From DATBAX01 sp963762965 (GTDB lineage Bacteria; Acidobacteriota; Terriglobia; Terriglobales; Acidobacteriaceae), in contig CAVXME010000002.1 of assembly GCA_963762965.1 (NCBI GenBank), positions 62,001-126,000 of the forward strand: a stretch of DNA of 64,000 nt, read 5' to 3'. This document shows positions 26,256 through 34,757 of the stretch, piece by piece; positions within the stretch are counted from its first letter, which is position 1; each line of letters opens with the position of its first letter. The notes beneath the pieces were generated by a model. That model had not been told where the DNA came from. It saw only the letters and a list, made by a program, of their open reading frames with translations, and did no database searches. A program made the position numbers and the translations under genes.

Positions 26256-26966
26256 ATGATGTCGACTTCAACCTCCGGGAAACGTCGCCAGCCCTTGGAT
26301 ACGCGGGTTACCGCTAAACTCATTTACAACATCAAGCAACTGATCTCCAAGGGCACGGTTCTTCCCGGCTCAAAATTTCCTCCTGAACGAGAATTAGCCA
26401 AGGAATTTGGGGTGAACCGGGCGTCCCTTCGCCAGGCGCTGAAAGTGCTTGAGATCATGGGAGTCATCACCCAGCGAGTGGGCGATGGCACCTATCTGAG
26501 CGCGAGTGCTGAGACCATTCTCCAGGAGCCACTGGAATTTTTGGTTCTGCTGGATGACCTCTCTCACCACGAACTCTTTGAGACTCGTATGATTGTGGAA
26601 CCAGAACTGGCTGCCCGGGCGGCTGAGCGCGCTACTACCGAAGATCTGGCTGGCCTGCGCCATGCCATTATGGCGATGGAACGGAGCCGCACCAATCGCT
26701 CGCGGCTCGATGCCGATATGGCGTTTCACGAATGCATCTTCCGGGCCAGTGGCAACCGGATCTGTCATCTTTTATTTGCGGTCATCCATCGAACCGTGCT
26801 GACCAGCATGGCGCAATTGTCGGGGCGGGTTTCGATCGACCGGCCTTTGACATTTCACAAGCGGATTTACGCTGCGATTCGCGACAGAAATGCCGAAGAA
26901 GCGCGGCGAACCATGTTGGAACATATTTCGGACGCGAAGAATCTGCTGGTCTCCGCCCCGCGCTAG
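26256..26966 (+). CDS. FadR-subfamily GntR transcription regulator
   Basis: A 236-residue regulator. The N-terminal winged helix-turn-helix is clear (about 20-85: LIYNIKQLISKGTVLPGSKFPPERELAKEFGVNRASLRQALKVLEIMGVI, then the wing QRVGDGTYL). The C-terminal FCD domain is all-helical, with the metal-binding pattern D-x3-H-x...H seen in LDADMAFHECIFRASGN and LTFHKRIYAAIRDRNAEEARRTMLEHI. FCD regulators usually sense sugar acids or other small organic acids. Double ATG at 26256/26259. As the only GntR-type gene in the locus it is the best candidate to bind the ATTGG-N5-CCAAT palindromes. Its own upstream region shows no such site. The 3' end overlaps the convergent LamG gene by 4 bases. Confidence 0.9.
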   Translation: MMSTSTSGKRRQPLDTRVTAKLIYNIKQLISKGTVLPGSKFPPERELAKEFGVNRASLRQALKVLEIMGVITQRVGDGTYLSASAETILQEPLEFLVLLDDLSHHELFETRMIVEPELAARAAERATTEDLAGLRHAIMAMERSRTNRSRLDADMAFHECIFRASGNRICHLLFAVIHRTVLTSMAQLSGRVSIDRPLTFHKRIYAAIRDRNAEEARRTMLEHISDAKNLLVSAPR

Positions 26967-29053
26967 TTCCCACCTGCTGGAATGAGATCGACGGTGGTAG
27001 GACTCATCGACTGCAATTTCATCCAGAGCACAAGATTTGTCCCTTCCAGTGTGCGTACTTGCCCAACCCGAAAATCGGGGCCCCAGGAAACTAATTTGCC
27101 GTTGACTCTGAGCCGTGGAATTTGGTCGCCCCAATTCTTAATTACGATGGCCGGGTTTACCAGCGGAGAATCCGCGGATGCTTCGAAGGACGCGTGGAAC
27201 TTGCCTGCGCTTCCAGCGGCCACCACATAGGCTCGTTGAGCCGGATCGTACCCCTCGCTTTGGAACGGCCCGCCGGCGAGCTTCATTGCCGGCGGGGCGA
27301 TCCAGGACTTGGCCAGAGGCAGCAGATCAGCGGGAGGCTTTGTCGTCAGTCCATCCAGCAATAGTTTAGTAATGGAATCACTGGTCTGGGCATAAGGCTG
27401 GCCTTCGATGTGGGAGAGCGAGGAAGACGAAGGCTTGTCCGCGGCTACGGCGGAAATTCCACTGGATTGTACTTGCGCCACGGGCCAGTGGTTCCACCAT
27501 TCAAAAATTGAGTAAGTTTTCTCTTTGGTCCGATAAGGTTTGAGCAGGACGTTTCCCGGCGAGACGATCTGAAACGGTTTCCAGGATGATTTAAGGTTCA
27601 CGACCTGGATGTTCGCATCCTGGGGACGATCAAGTTTTGCCGGGGACTCAGGCACCCACGAATAGGTGAAAGTTTCACCCTTCATGTTTTCCAGCAGCAA
27701 TGCATCATTCGCAATGTTGTCTTCCGGGCGCGTGCCAGGCGGGTTGAGGATCATCGTTTCCTGAAATTCGTGACCCGGTTTTCCGTGCTGATCGCTGAAA
27801 TTTGAAGTCCATGCAACCTGCTTTCGCACGGCCACGCCGTCTGGGTAGACGGTGTAGTATTCGTCTCCCCAATCGGTCCATCCAGTGTAGGGATCCACAT
27901 TTGCGCAAATATAGTGTTCCACTTCGCACAAACCATAGCGAAAATGGACCACGGCTCTAGCGGCGGTGCTTTCGATGACGCGCACATGCGCATAGCGATT
28001 CTGCTTATCAGACATGGGCTCGCAGTCGGCCCCGTCGGGGCATCCGGCGCCCCAGGTTTCCACGAACTCATCGCTATACCACTTGCCGTTTTCGGTGACC
28101 CAGGCAGGGATATAGTTTGTTCCTTGCCAGAAAACCAGGCGGATAGGGGAGTCGTCGAAACGTACGACTACGTCTGAATCAGGGCCCACGCGACGCGGAG
28201 CGTCCCACAGTTCGTCATACTTAAGGGTTGCGTAGTAGGCGCCAAACGCTCCCGGCCCGGAGGGACCCGACGGTAGCGCTGGATACGGCAAGACCTCGCC
28301 ACTCGGGGGATGAGCCGCACTATATTCGGCTGCGATTTCGCTCGCCGCAAGACTGCGATTGTATATTTCCAGTTGGTCGATGATGCCATCGAACGAATAC
28401 CAGACGGGATACTTGGGATGAATCCATTGCGCGGGGACAACCGCTTCCCGCACTCTGCCGATAAGCAAGTCCTGATCGCTGGCGGGAATCATCATTCCTG
28501 GGGCCAGCAACTCTCCGGCCGGCTTGCCATTCAAATAAATAACGAGTCCGCGGGCGCTGTCGAAGGTTGCGGCCACGTGAGTCCACTTCTTCAGGGGAAT
28601 CTGGACGGTAGATACCAGGGACTCCCAATGGCCGTTCGCCGCTAGCTGCAACCCTAGATGTCCGAAGGAGTCGATTCCGAACAGATAGCCGGCTTCTTCA
28701 CCTTTGCGCTGATCAACCAGGGGGATCCAGTTCCAGGAATAGGTGTTGATCGCTATCCAGGATTCTATGGAGAAAGCAGTTGTGAGCTTTGGCGCCGCTG
28801 CGGAGGGATGAACCATTCCGGTCGTGTCCCCATCGAAACGTAAGCCCCCGCCGGAGACTCCAGGGACATGTTTGAAGATCCCGGTGATCTTGTCGTCCAC
28901 TCCAGTTACCGATTCGCGGGCTGTTGCGCCATCAGTCTCATCGAAAGACCATTTCGCCACCGGCTCTTGCACTTGAGCCTGCACGATTGGCGAACCGCTC
29001 AGTACAATGAACAATGTCGACACAATCAGCATTAGAGTAATATCTGGCTTCAC
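26963..29053 (-). CDS. secreted LamG-domain protein with unknown second half (paralogue 1)
   Basis: About 696 residues. An N-terminal hydrophobic segment (LMLIVSTLFIVLSGSPIVQA) is followed by a LamG/concanavalin jelly roll (about 30-240; AFSIESWIAI, HLGLQLAANGHWESL, WTHVAATFDSARGLVIYLNG, FDGIIDQLEIYNRSL). The remaining 450 residues match no family I know but are clearly shared with the protein at 45099-47246. Shared features include RVGPDSDVVVRFDDSPIRLVFWQG, VTENGKWYSDE, a DP-GW-DW-DEYY-VYPDG-AVR block, and TKPPADLLPLAKSW. The Trp/Tyr/Asp/Glu density suggests a glycan-active or glycan-binding beta-rich domain. GTG 29053 follows GGGGGAATC. The open frame to 29107 overlaps the operator region and is not preferred. 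An operator lies 61 bases upstream. Confidence 0.8.
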   Translation of the reverse strand: MKPDITLMLIVSTLFIVLSGSPIVQAQVQEPVAKWSFDETDGATARESVTGVDDKITGIFKHVPGVSGGGLRFDGDTTGMVHPSAAAPKLTTAFSIESWIAINTYSWNWIPLVDQRKGEEAGYLFGIDSFGHLGLQLAANGHWESLVSTVQIPLKKWTHVAATFDSARGLVIYLNGKPAGELLAPGMMIPASDQDLLIGRVREAVVPAQWIHPKYPVWYSFDGIIDQLEIYNRSLAASEIAAEYSAAHPPSGEVLPYPALPSGPSGPGAFGAYYATLKYDELWDAPRRVGPDSDVVVRFDDSPIRLVFWQGTNYIPAWVTENGKWYSDEFVETWGAGCPDGADCEPMSDKQNRYAHVRVIESTAARAVVHFRYGLCEVEHYICANVDPYTGWTDWGDEYYTVYPDGVAVRKQVAWTSNFSDQHGKPGHEFQETMILNPPGTRPEDNIANDALLLENMKGETFTYSWVPESPAKLDRPQDANIQVVNLKSSWKPFQIVSPGNVLLKPYRTKEKTYSIFEWWNHWPVAQVQSSGISAVAADKPSSSSLSHIEGQPYAQTSDSITKLLLDGLTTKPPADLLPLAKSWIAPPAMKLAGGPFQSEGYDPAQRAYVVAAGSAGKFHASFEASADSPLVNPAIVIKNWGDQIPRLRVNGKLVSWGPDFRVGQVRTLEGTNLVLWMKLQSMSPTTVDLIPAGGN

Positions 29054-29113
29054 GATTCCCCCGTAGATCAATTTCTTTGCGGCTTTCGTGTCCCAAGAAT
29101 AGTCCAAGTCGAA

Positions 29114-29132
29114 CCATTGGATGATCCAATGG
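29114..29132. promoter_or_regulatory. perfect 19-base operator palindrome upstream of LamG gene
   Basis: CCATTGGATGATCCAATGG is symmetric over 9 bases each side of a central G. It is the best copy of the ATTGG-N5-CCAAT motif and lies 61 bases before the GTG of the minus-strand LamG gene. Confidence 0.8.
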
Positions 29133-29295
29133 CTGACATGTTAGCCGCTCAATTTCAACCTTGTCAACGAATGCCAAGACCACCCAAACGCCGGATGTCC
29201 AGGTTGGTGTACAGAACCAATATAGGGTATCTCGTCGCGTCCATGCCCTTCCTATATGTTTTGTGAAGAAATCAAGCTTTGCCAGCGAAATCATC

Positions 29296-29325
29296 TTGAC
29301 AGTCTCATTCCTCTGGTGCTAGGTT
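29296..29325 (+). promoter_or_regulatory. sigma-70 promoter of the TonB-dependent receptor
   Basis: TTGACA (29296-29301), an 18-base spacer, and TAGGTT (29320-29325). The predicted start of transcription is near 29332, directly before the operator at 29334-29348. Confidence 0.6.
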
Positions 29326-29333
29326 TCTTTCGG

Positions 29334-29348
29334 ATTGGATGAACCAAT
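29334..29348. promoter_or_regulatory. operator overlapping the transcription start of the TonB receptor
   Basis: ATTGGATGAACCAAT follows the -10 box by 8 bases, so a protein bound here would block RNA polymerase. Same motif as 29114-29132 and 48911-48925. Confidence 0.75.
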
Positions 29349-29397
29349 AAGGATCATCAGTTTATTGATTTGCTCTGAGGACGAGGTGAATAGAACC

Positions 29398-32300
29398 ATG
29401 GGTTACGTGAAAAGGGGTAGCATGCATCATCGGACTCGTACCTTCGCAGACTTTGTAATCTTTGGTTTGATCATGTTTGCGGTCCTGGGCGTTTGCTTTT
29501 CAGGCGTGGCTGCGGCGCAAAATACAGCCTCCGTCAACGGAACAGTCAAAGACGCAACCGGGGCAGTGGTCTCCAACACCACGATTCGATTGACGAATGT
29601 CAACACCGGCGTTGTGCAAGCCAAGACGACAAACGGCACGGGGGTATACAGCTTTGTGAACATACTTCCCGGGCACTACACCCTCAGCGCCTCCGGCCAA
29701 GGCTTTAGGACAGAGCTCCAGCCGGACTTCGTACTCGAAGTAAATCAAACGGCGACCATCGATTTCACCATGCAGGTTGGATCCACCACGACCGAGGTGA
29801 ACGTGTCGTCGCAGGCGATCGAACTGCAAACCTCTACCTCGGAACTCGGAATGGTTGTTGAAACCAGGGAAGTATTGGATTTGCCCTTAAATGGACGAAA
29901 TTTCAGCGAGTTGCTCCTCCTGACTCCCGGAGTAAGCGCCGTCGATCCGCTGCAAAACTCGAGAGGCGCGCCGGGCGGCATCGGCGCGTTCGTGATTCCG
30001 GCGGTGAACGGCCAATCGAACCGGAGCAACATGTTTTTGATGGATGGAGTGACGAACTTTGGGGCGGGTTCCGAGACCTATGCGCTGCAACCGACGATTG
30101 ACGACGTCCTGGAATTCAAGGTTCAATCGCATAATGACGAAGCACAATTTGGACAGGTATTGGGCGGCATCGTAAACCTCGCAACCAAGTCCGGCACCAA
30201 CAGCTTCCACGGAAGCTTGTGGGAGTTCTTCCGTAATGACGCGCTTGATTCCAACAATTACTTTAATCCCAGGACTGACTTGAAGCAGAACCAATTCGGA
30301 GGATCGCTGGGCGGTCCGGTCATTCTGCCTCATTATAACGGCCGCAACAAGACGTTTTTCTACGGTTCTTATGAGGGATTTCGCAAGCGCAGTTCTAATA
30401 CTTTACTTTACTTGACACCCACGCCCGACCAACTGAACGGTAACTTCAGCGCGGTGTCAGGACAGATCTACAACCCGTACAGTGCGGTAGTCGCCCCTGA
30501 CGGATCTTATACCAACAGTCCTTTTATGTGCGATGGTTCAGGCAATGCGCTGCCGACGGATAGCAACGGCCTTCAGGCAGCGGGCACGCCTTGCAATCAG
30601 ATTCCTTCCAGTCTGTTCAACGCAAGCGCGCTTTATTATGCAAAGTCGCTATTTCCCGCGCCCATCAATACCGGACAACCCGGATTCAACGGGCTATCCA
30701 GCACGGAAAACACGGTTAGGAACGACCAGACAGAGGCTCGAGTAGATCAGCAGTTCGGGGACCGCGACCGTATTTTCTTCCGTTACAACGGCGCCTGGCA
30801 GCCCAGCGTCAGTTCCGGAGGCGTCGAAGGAAATACGGCAAATACCCAGGTCAATGCCTACAACATCGCGGTGAATTGGTCTCATAGCTTCAAAAGTGAT
30901 GCGGTGACGCAGTTTACCTTCGGGCGAGTGAAAGGGATCGACACCAGCACACCGAGTTTTTCAAACGTGCCCGCGAATTTTCTGCAAAACGCCGGATTTT
31001 CTCCCAACCTCACCAATCACGGAAGCGCCGCCCCGGCACTATTTCCCACTTTCGCCGTGGATGGCTATCTGGGCAATGATAACTTCATTAGTGGTGGCAG
31101 TTACTCCAATATTTTCGAGTACAAAAGCGACACGTCCAAGATGATAGGACGTCATCTTCTTCGATTCGGCGCAAGCCTGGCAACGGACAACACCAACAAC
31201 GTCACCTATGGAGCAGTGGATGTCTTCGATCCGTTTCAGACCTCCAGTGGCAGCGCCGGGGTAGGAGGGGATGGAGTGGCGTCCATGCTTCTTGGGGACC
31301 CCACTTATGCTGAACTCGATTCGGTGAATGCCTATCTTCACGGAGGCAAGATCTTTGGCACATATTTCGAAGACCAGTGGAAGGTAAACAACCGGCTCAC
31401 GCTGAATTTGGGGTTGCGATATGACGTCACCGACTGGCCAAGGGAAGGGACACCATCCAATGGCAGCAACATCACTGGTAACATCGACTTGAATAACGGG
31501 ACCTATGTACTGGAAAACCCCGCGCCGGCTTGCTCGGCAACTCAAGGAGCGCCTTGCGTTCCAGGGGGCACATTACCTGCGCACGTAACAGTCTCCCCGA
31601 ACGGAAGGATCATTCAGAACACATATGACAACTTCCAGCCTCGCGTGGGATTGGCTTATCGCATCAATGACAAAACCGTTTTCCGCGCCGGCTATGGGAG
31701 GTTCTTCGATAACTGGGCGGCGGTAATCGGATTCGCAGAGAACTTCACCGAAAGCTGGCCGAATGTCGCCTACCTCGCCAGTAGCAACCTGAATAATCCG
31801 TACTTCACAGGCTTTGCCCAGGATCCCCTAAACCTGGGCAATGGACCGATACTTCCTGCGCCTACTCCGTTCGGTCAGGGCGATGGTTTTCTGGATCCCA
31901 AGCTCAAGAATCCGTATTCGGACCAGTACAATTTCGGCTTCCAACGCGGATGGGGGTCGAATTCGGTTTTGACGGTGAATTACGTAGGTTCGCAAAACCG
32001 TCGCGAGATGCTGCAGATGACGGGAAATGCGGCGACGACGCCGGGTCCCGGCGATCCGTCTCTACGCAGCCCCTATCCTTATATTCAGCCACAGATCGGG
32101 TACGTGAGCAGCGTTGGAAAGAGTAACTACAACAGCCTGCAAGTATCGTCGGAAGGGCGATCGGGACATGGCCTGACTCACAAACTCTCTTATACTTACT
32201 CTAAAGCCATTAACTTTGGTTGCGACACCTACTCAGGTTTCTGTGACGTGCAGGATCCCTACCACTTTGAAAAAGACAAAGGTGTAGCCGGTTACGATCA

Positions 32301-32910
32301 AACCCACATATTTTCCGCCAGCGTGGTCTATGAGCTCCCGTTCGGCAAAGGCAAGCGATGGAGCACAGGAAACGGGTTGGGTGATGCTGTGGTGGGTGGG
32401 TGGCAGCTGAATGGGATTCTGACGCTTTCGAGTGGTGTGCCCTATGACATTCAGGCCCCATATCAAATCGCAAATACCAACAATATCAGCGGCGCGGAAC
32501 GGCCTAACGTGATCGCGAATCCCTATGTGGCGGGGCCGGTAGCGGCAAATCCAGATCCTGGGTGCGCTACTACGATTTCTCAAGGAGGCAAGGCAGCAGA
32601 TCAAGTCCGGGTGGTCGGTAGCTGGGTCAATCCTTGTGCTTTCGCATTGCCGGACCAGTTTACTTTCGGTGACATGGCGCGAAATAGTCTGCGGTCTGAC
32701 TGGAACAGGAACCTGGATCTGTCATTGTTCCGCGCGTTTCGCGTTGGTGAAACCAAAAAACTGGAGTTCCGCATGGAAGCGTTCAACGTTACCAACACCA
32801 AGGTGTTTGCCCCACCAGATAACAACATCACCGATTCTAATTTTGGCGCAGTGTCTGCGACTGCAAACACCGAGCGCCAACTACAGTTTGCAATGAAGTT
32901 CTACTTCTAG
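29398..32910 (+). CDS. TonB-dependent receptor with carboxypeptidase-regulatory-like N-terminus (Oar-like)
   Basis: Outer-membrane protein of about 1170 residues. Signal region FGLIMFAVLGVCFSGVAAAQ, then a carboxypeptidase-regulatory-like Ig fold (NTASVNGTVKDATGAVVSNTTIRLTN to about residue 120), a plug domain (LDLPLNGRNFSELLLLTPGV, MDGVTNFGAGSETYALQPTID), and a large barrel (YGRFFDNWAAVIGF, YTYSKAINFG) ending in an aromatic C-terminal FAMKFYF, as in outer-membrane barrels. Such Oar/cirA-like receptors are typical of Acidobacteriota and probably import oligosaccharides using TonB energy. There is no SusD-like lipoprotein next to it. The ATG at 29398 is chosen with a GAGG upstream. The ATG at 29422 is an alternative with AAGGGG. 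The operator and promoter just upstream imply substrate-induced expression. Confidence 0.93.
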   Translation: MGYVKRGSMHHRTRTFADFVIFGLIMFAVLGVCFSGVAAAQNTASVNGTVKDATGAVVSNTTIRLTNVNTGVVQAKTTNGTGVYSFVNILPGHYTLSASGQGFRTELQPDFVLEVNQTATIDFTMQVGSTTTEVNVSSQAIELQTSTSELGMVVETREVLDLPLNGRNFSELLLLTPGVSAVDPLQNSRGAPGGIGAFVIPAVNGQSNRSNMFLMDGVTNFGAGSETYALQPTIDDVLEFKVQSHNDEAQFGQVLGGIVNLATKSGTNSFHGSLWEFFRNDALDSNNYFNPRTDLKQNQFGGSLGGPVILPHYNGRNKTFFYGSYEGFRKRSSNTLLYLTPTPDQLNGNFSAVSGQIYNPYSAVVAPDGSYTNSPFMCDGSGNALPTDSNGLQAAGTPCNQIPSSLFNASALYYAKSLFPAPINTGQPGFNGLSSTENTVRNDQTEARVDQQFGDRDRIFFRYNGAWQPSVSSGGVEGNTANTQVNAYNIAVNWSHSFKSDAVTQFTFGRVKGIDTSTPSFSNVPANFLQNAGFSPNLTNHGSAAPALFPTFAVDGYLGNDNFISGGSYSNIFEYKSDTSKMIGRHLLRFGASLATDNTNNVTYGAVDVFDPFQTSSGSAGVGGDGVASMLLGDPTYAELDSVNAYLHGGKIFGTYFEDQWKVNNRLTLNLGLRYDVTDWPREGTPSNGSNITGNIDLNNGTYVLENPAPACSATQGAPCVPGGTLPAHVTVSPNGRIIQNTYDNFQPRVGLAYRINDKTVFRAGYGRFFDNWAAVIGFAENFTESWPNVAYLASSNLNNPYFTGFAQDPLNLGNGPILPAPTPFGQGDGFLDPKLKNPYSDQYNFGFQRGWGSNSVLTVNYVGSQNRREMLQMTGNAATTPGPGDPSLRSPYPYIQPQIGYVSSVGKSNYNSLQVSSEGRSGHGLTHKLSYTYSKAINFGCDTYSGFCDVQDPYHFEKDKGVAGYDQTHIFSASVVYELPFGKGKRWSTGNGLGDAVVGGWQLNGILTLSSGVPYDIQAPYQIANTNNISGAERPNVIANPYVAGPVAANPDPGCATTISQGGKAADQVRVVGSWVNPCAFALPDQFTFGDMARNSLRSDWNRNLDLSLFRAFRVGETKKLEFRMEAFNVTNTKVFAPPDNNITDSNFGAVSATANTERQLQFAMKFYF

Positions 32911-32927
32911 ATGACCAACCCCCGTCG

Positions 32928-32970
32928 GGCGCCCTAGGATTACACGATCCTGGGGTGCCTATTTGTTTGT
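32928..32970 (+). terminator. Rho-independent terminator of the TonB receptor gene
   Basis: A 13-pair stem (GGCGCCCTAGGAT, 32928-32940, with ATCCTGGGGTGCC, 32947-32959, two G-U pairs) with a 6-base loop, followed by the T-rich TATTTGTTTGT. Confidence 0.8.
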
Positions 32971-33084
32971 GCGGCGAGCGACACCATTGACAGACAATAG
33001 TGGCAGTCGAAGGGTTGTTTTTCTTGGGTGTGTCAATTTTATTTAACTCTTCTCAAGGGGACCGCCACTAAGGGCGAAACACAA

Positions 33085-33483
33085 TTACAGCAGCGCCTTC
33101 TCCCGCTGGACCAGGTGCAGGTAGTTGCCTTCGACATCGCGAAAAAAGAACAGACGCATCCCCGGAACAACTACGGGAGCCGGTTCAAACTCGATGCCTG
33201 CCGCTCGCAATTCCGTGTAAGCCGTGTCCATGTCATCGACTGAGAACGCGATGTGACGAAGGCCTGCATCGCGGATCTGCGGTTTGGCTGGCACGGTTTC
33301 AGATTTCACGAACTCAAGCACGACCGAGTTCGCGGATTTTATGTAAACCGTGTTCCCAGTATCCAGAAGCGGAGAGAAATTCAGGTGATCGACATACCAT
33401 TGAGCAAGGGTTTGCGGATCCATAGTAGCGATGGCGATATGCTCAACCCCTTTAATCCAAGGCTTCTCTTGCGAATGATCCAT
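33085..33483 (-). CDS. VOC-family (glyoxalase/dioxygenase-like) protein
   Basis: A 132-residue single-unit vicinal-oxygen-chelate protein. VEHIAIATMDPQTLAQWYVDHLNF opens the first beta-alpha-beta-beta-beta module with metal-ligand His. VVLEFVKSE, LRHIAFSVDDMDTAYTELRAAGIEF and RLFFFRDVEGNYLHLVQRE follow, with His and Glu ligands in the expected places. These proteins are isomerases, lyases or dioxygenases acting on small ketones and acids. It is the last gene of the large minus-strand operon, 24 bases after the BNR gene, so it may handle an intermediate of that pathway. Confidence 0.85.
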   Translation of the reverse strand: MDHSQEKPWIKGVEHIAIATMDPQTLAQWYVDHLNFSPLLDTGNTVYIKSANSVVLEFVKSETVPAKPQIRDAGLRHIAFSVDDMDTAYTELRAAGIEFEPAPVVVPGMRLFFFRDVEGNYLHLVQREKALL

Positions 33484-33507
33484 CTATTTCCTTTCTCTAT
33501 AGCTCGA

Positions 33508-34725
33508 TTACTGCTGCCGATCGCCTTTGAATATTCCGACAGTATTTCCGCCTTTGATCCAGCTTTTATCAAAGCGCACAACTTTGATCGTTTTGCGAAG
33601 GTAAGAAAACGCGACATCGATGTTTCCGTCTCGATCCTGGAGGATAGAGGGATAAGAGAATTCTTCGCCTTTTCGAGTATCTTCTCGACGATCGGGTTCT
33701 TCGGGGCTTGAATGTCCAGCTTCGATGTCGCGTACCCATGGCCAGGTGCTACCACCATCCTCGGAGAGCGCCACCGATAGCGGCTTGCGGGGGCCCGCCT
33801 GAGGTTTACCTTTTGTACCAACTGCCCTGATGTTGTTGAATGCCATCACGAGAGATCCGTCTTTCAAACTTGCAACCTGGATCGACGAGTTGTTGTTTGG
33901 CAAACGAGTAGAGACTGGGACAGTCCACGTGCATCCGTCATCGGAAGTATCACTGTAGATAAAGTCGGCGTAGCGGCTTCTAAAGAATCCGATGAAGTGC
34001 CCATTTGATAATTTCACGATACTTTGCTGTACCAGCCCGTTCGACTGGGGTACCTCACACTCTTTCCAGGTTCTTCCGCCGTCGTTCGTGACTTGTACGG
34101 CCGAGTAGTTCGACTCGGCGCCGTCCGTAATGCTGCGGCTGGGCGTGTAATACATTGGGAGCAACCAACGTTCGGCACTTATTGGGACGAGTGGCTGCCG
34201 GACGAAAGCGCCTGGCTTGGTAAACAGCGGCATAGGACCTTTCCAGACTTTTCCGTTGTCGTCAGATGTCAGGTACACGACCTCAGCGTTGGTCTGCCAC
34301 TGTCCGGCAGGCTGCGAGGTGTGCAGCAACCAGAGGCGTCCGTCGGGAGCTTGAAAGGGAACCGGGTTCTGAAACGATCGTCCTTCTTGCTGGTCAACTT
34401 CGACCGTTTGAGTCCACTGTTTCGATCCTTTCGGAAGCCGCGCTTCTACGATGGCAACATTTGAAAGCCCTTCGTGAATCCCAGAGAACCAGAAGCAGAG
34501 TATGTCGTCGTTTTGCAGCTTAACCAGGTTTGCCGCGTGGGACGAGGGAAACAGTGAAGGCAAGTATGCTTCTTGCACTCCTTTTAAGGCTGACTTGCGG
34601 AATTTGCCGTCATAACTTGTAGCCGCCTCATGGCGAGGAGTTGTTGGCGTAGTCTGCGCCGCCGTGAAAGATGCGCAGAAGGACGCAAACACTGAGAGCA
34701 ACAACCATGAGTTCCTGAACTTCAC
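33508..34725 (-). CDS. secreted sialidase-like (BNR/Asp-box) protein
   Basis: About 405 residues with signal peptide (VKFRNSWLLLSVFASFCASFTAAQ). The six-bladed sialidase-superfamily fold is indicated by Asp-boxes: SDDNGKVWKG, TNDGGRTWKE, SDDGCTW, SEDGGSTWPW. Also family-like are the GIHEGLSNVAIVEAR start, RQPLVPISAERWLLPMYYTPS, and FSYPSILQDRDGNIDVAFSYLRKTIKVVRFD. It is an exo-acting glycosidase or a related sugar-cleaving enzyme, and sialic acid need not be the substrate. The start is GTG at 34725 with GGGAGG just upstream. The longer open frame overlaps the previous gene and is rejected. It belongs to the catabolic operon although it is exported. Confidence 0.85.
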   Translation of the reverse strand: MKFRNSWLLLSVFASFCASFTAAQTTPTTPRHEAATSYDGKFRKSALKGVQEAYLPSLFPSSHAANLVKLQNDDILCFWFSGIHEGLSNVAIVEARLPKGSKQWTQTVEVDQQEGRSFQNPVPFQAPDGRLWLLHTSQPAGQWQTNAEVVYLTSDDNGKVWKGPMPLFTKPGAFVRQPLVPISAERWLLPMYYTPSRSITDGAESNYSAVQVTNDGGRTWKECEVPQSNGLVQQSIVKLSNGHFIGFFRSRYADFIYSDTSDDGCTWTVPVSTRLPNNNSSIQVASLKDGSLVMAFNNIRAVGTKGKPQAGPRKPLSVALSEDGGSTWPWVRDIEAGHSSPEEPDRREDTRKGEEFSYPSILQDRDGNIDVAFSYLRKTIKVVRFDKSWIKGGNTVGIFKGDRQQ

Positions 34726-34757
34726 TGTACCTCCCAAACAAATTGATGTCGCCGCCG

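Larger units (their letters stand above)
29054..29397. other. divergent regulatory region between LamG gene and TonB receptor
   Basis: This 344-base gene-free stretch carries two operators of the ATTGG-N5-CCAAT type, one toward each divergent gene, and a promoter for the receptor. No other element is apparent between 29133 and 29295. Confidence 0.6.
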
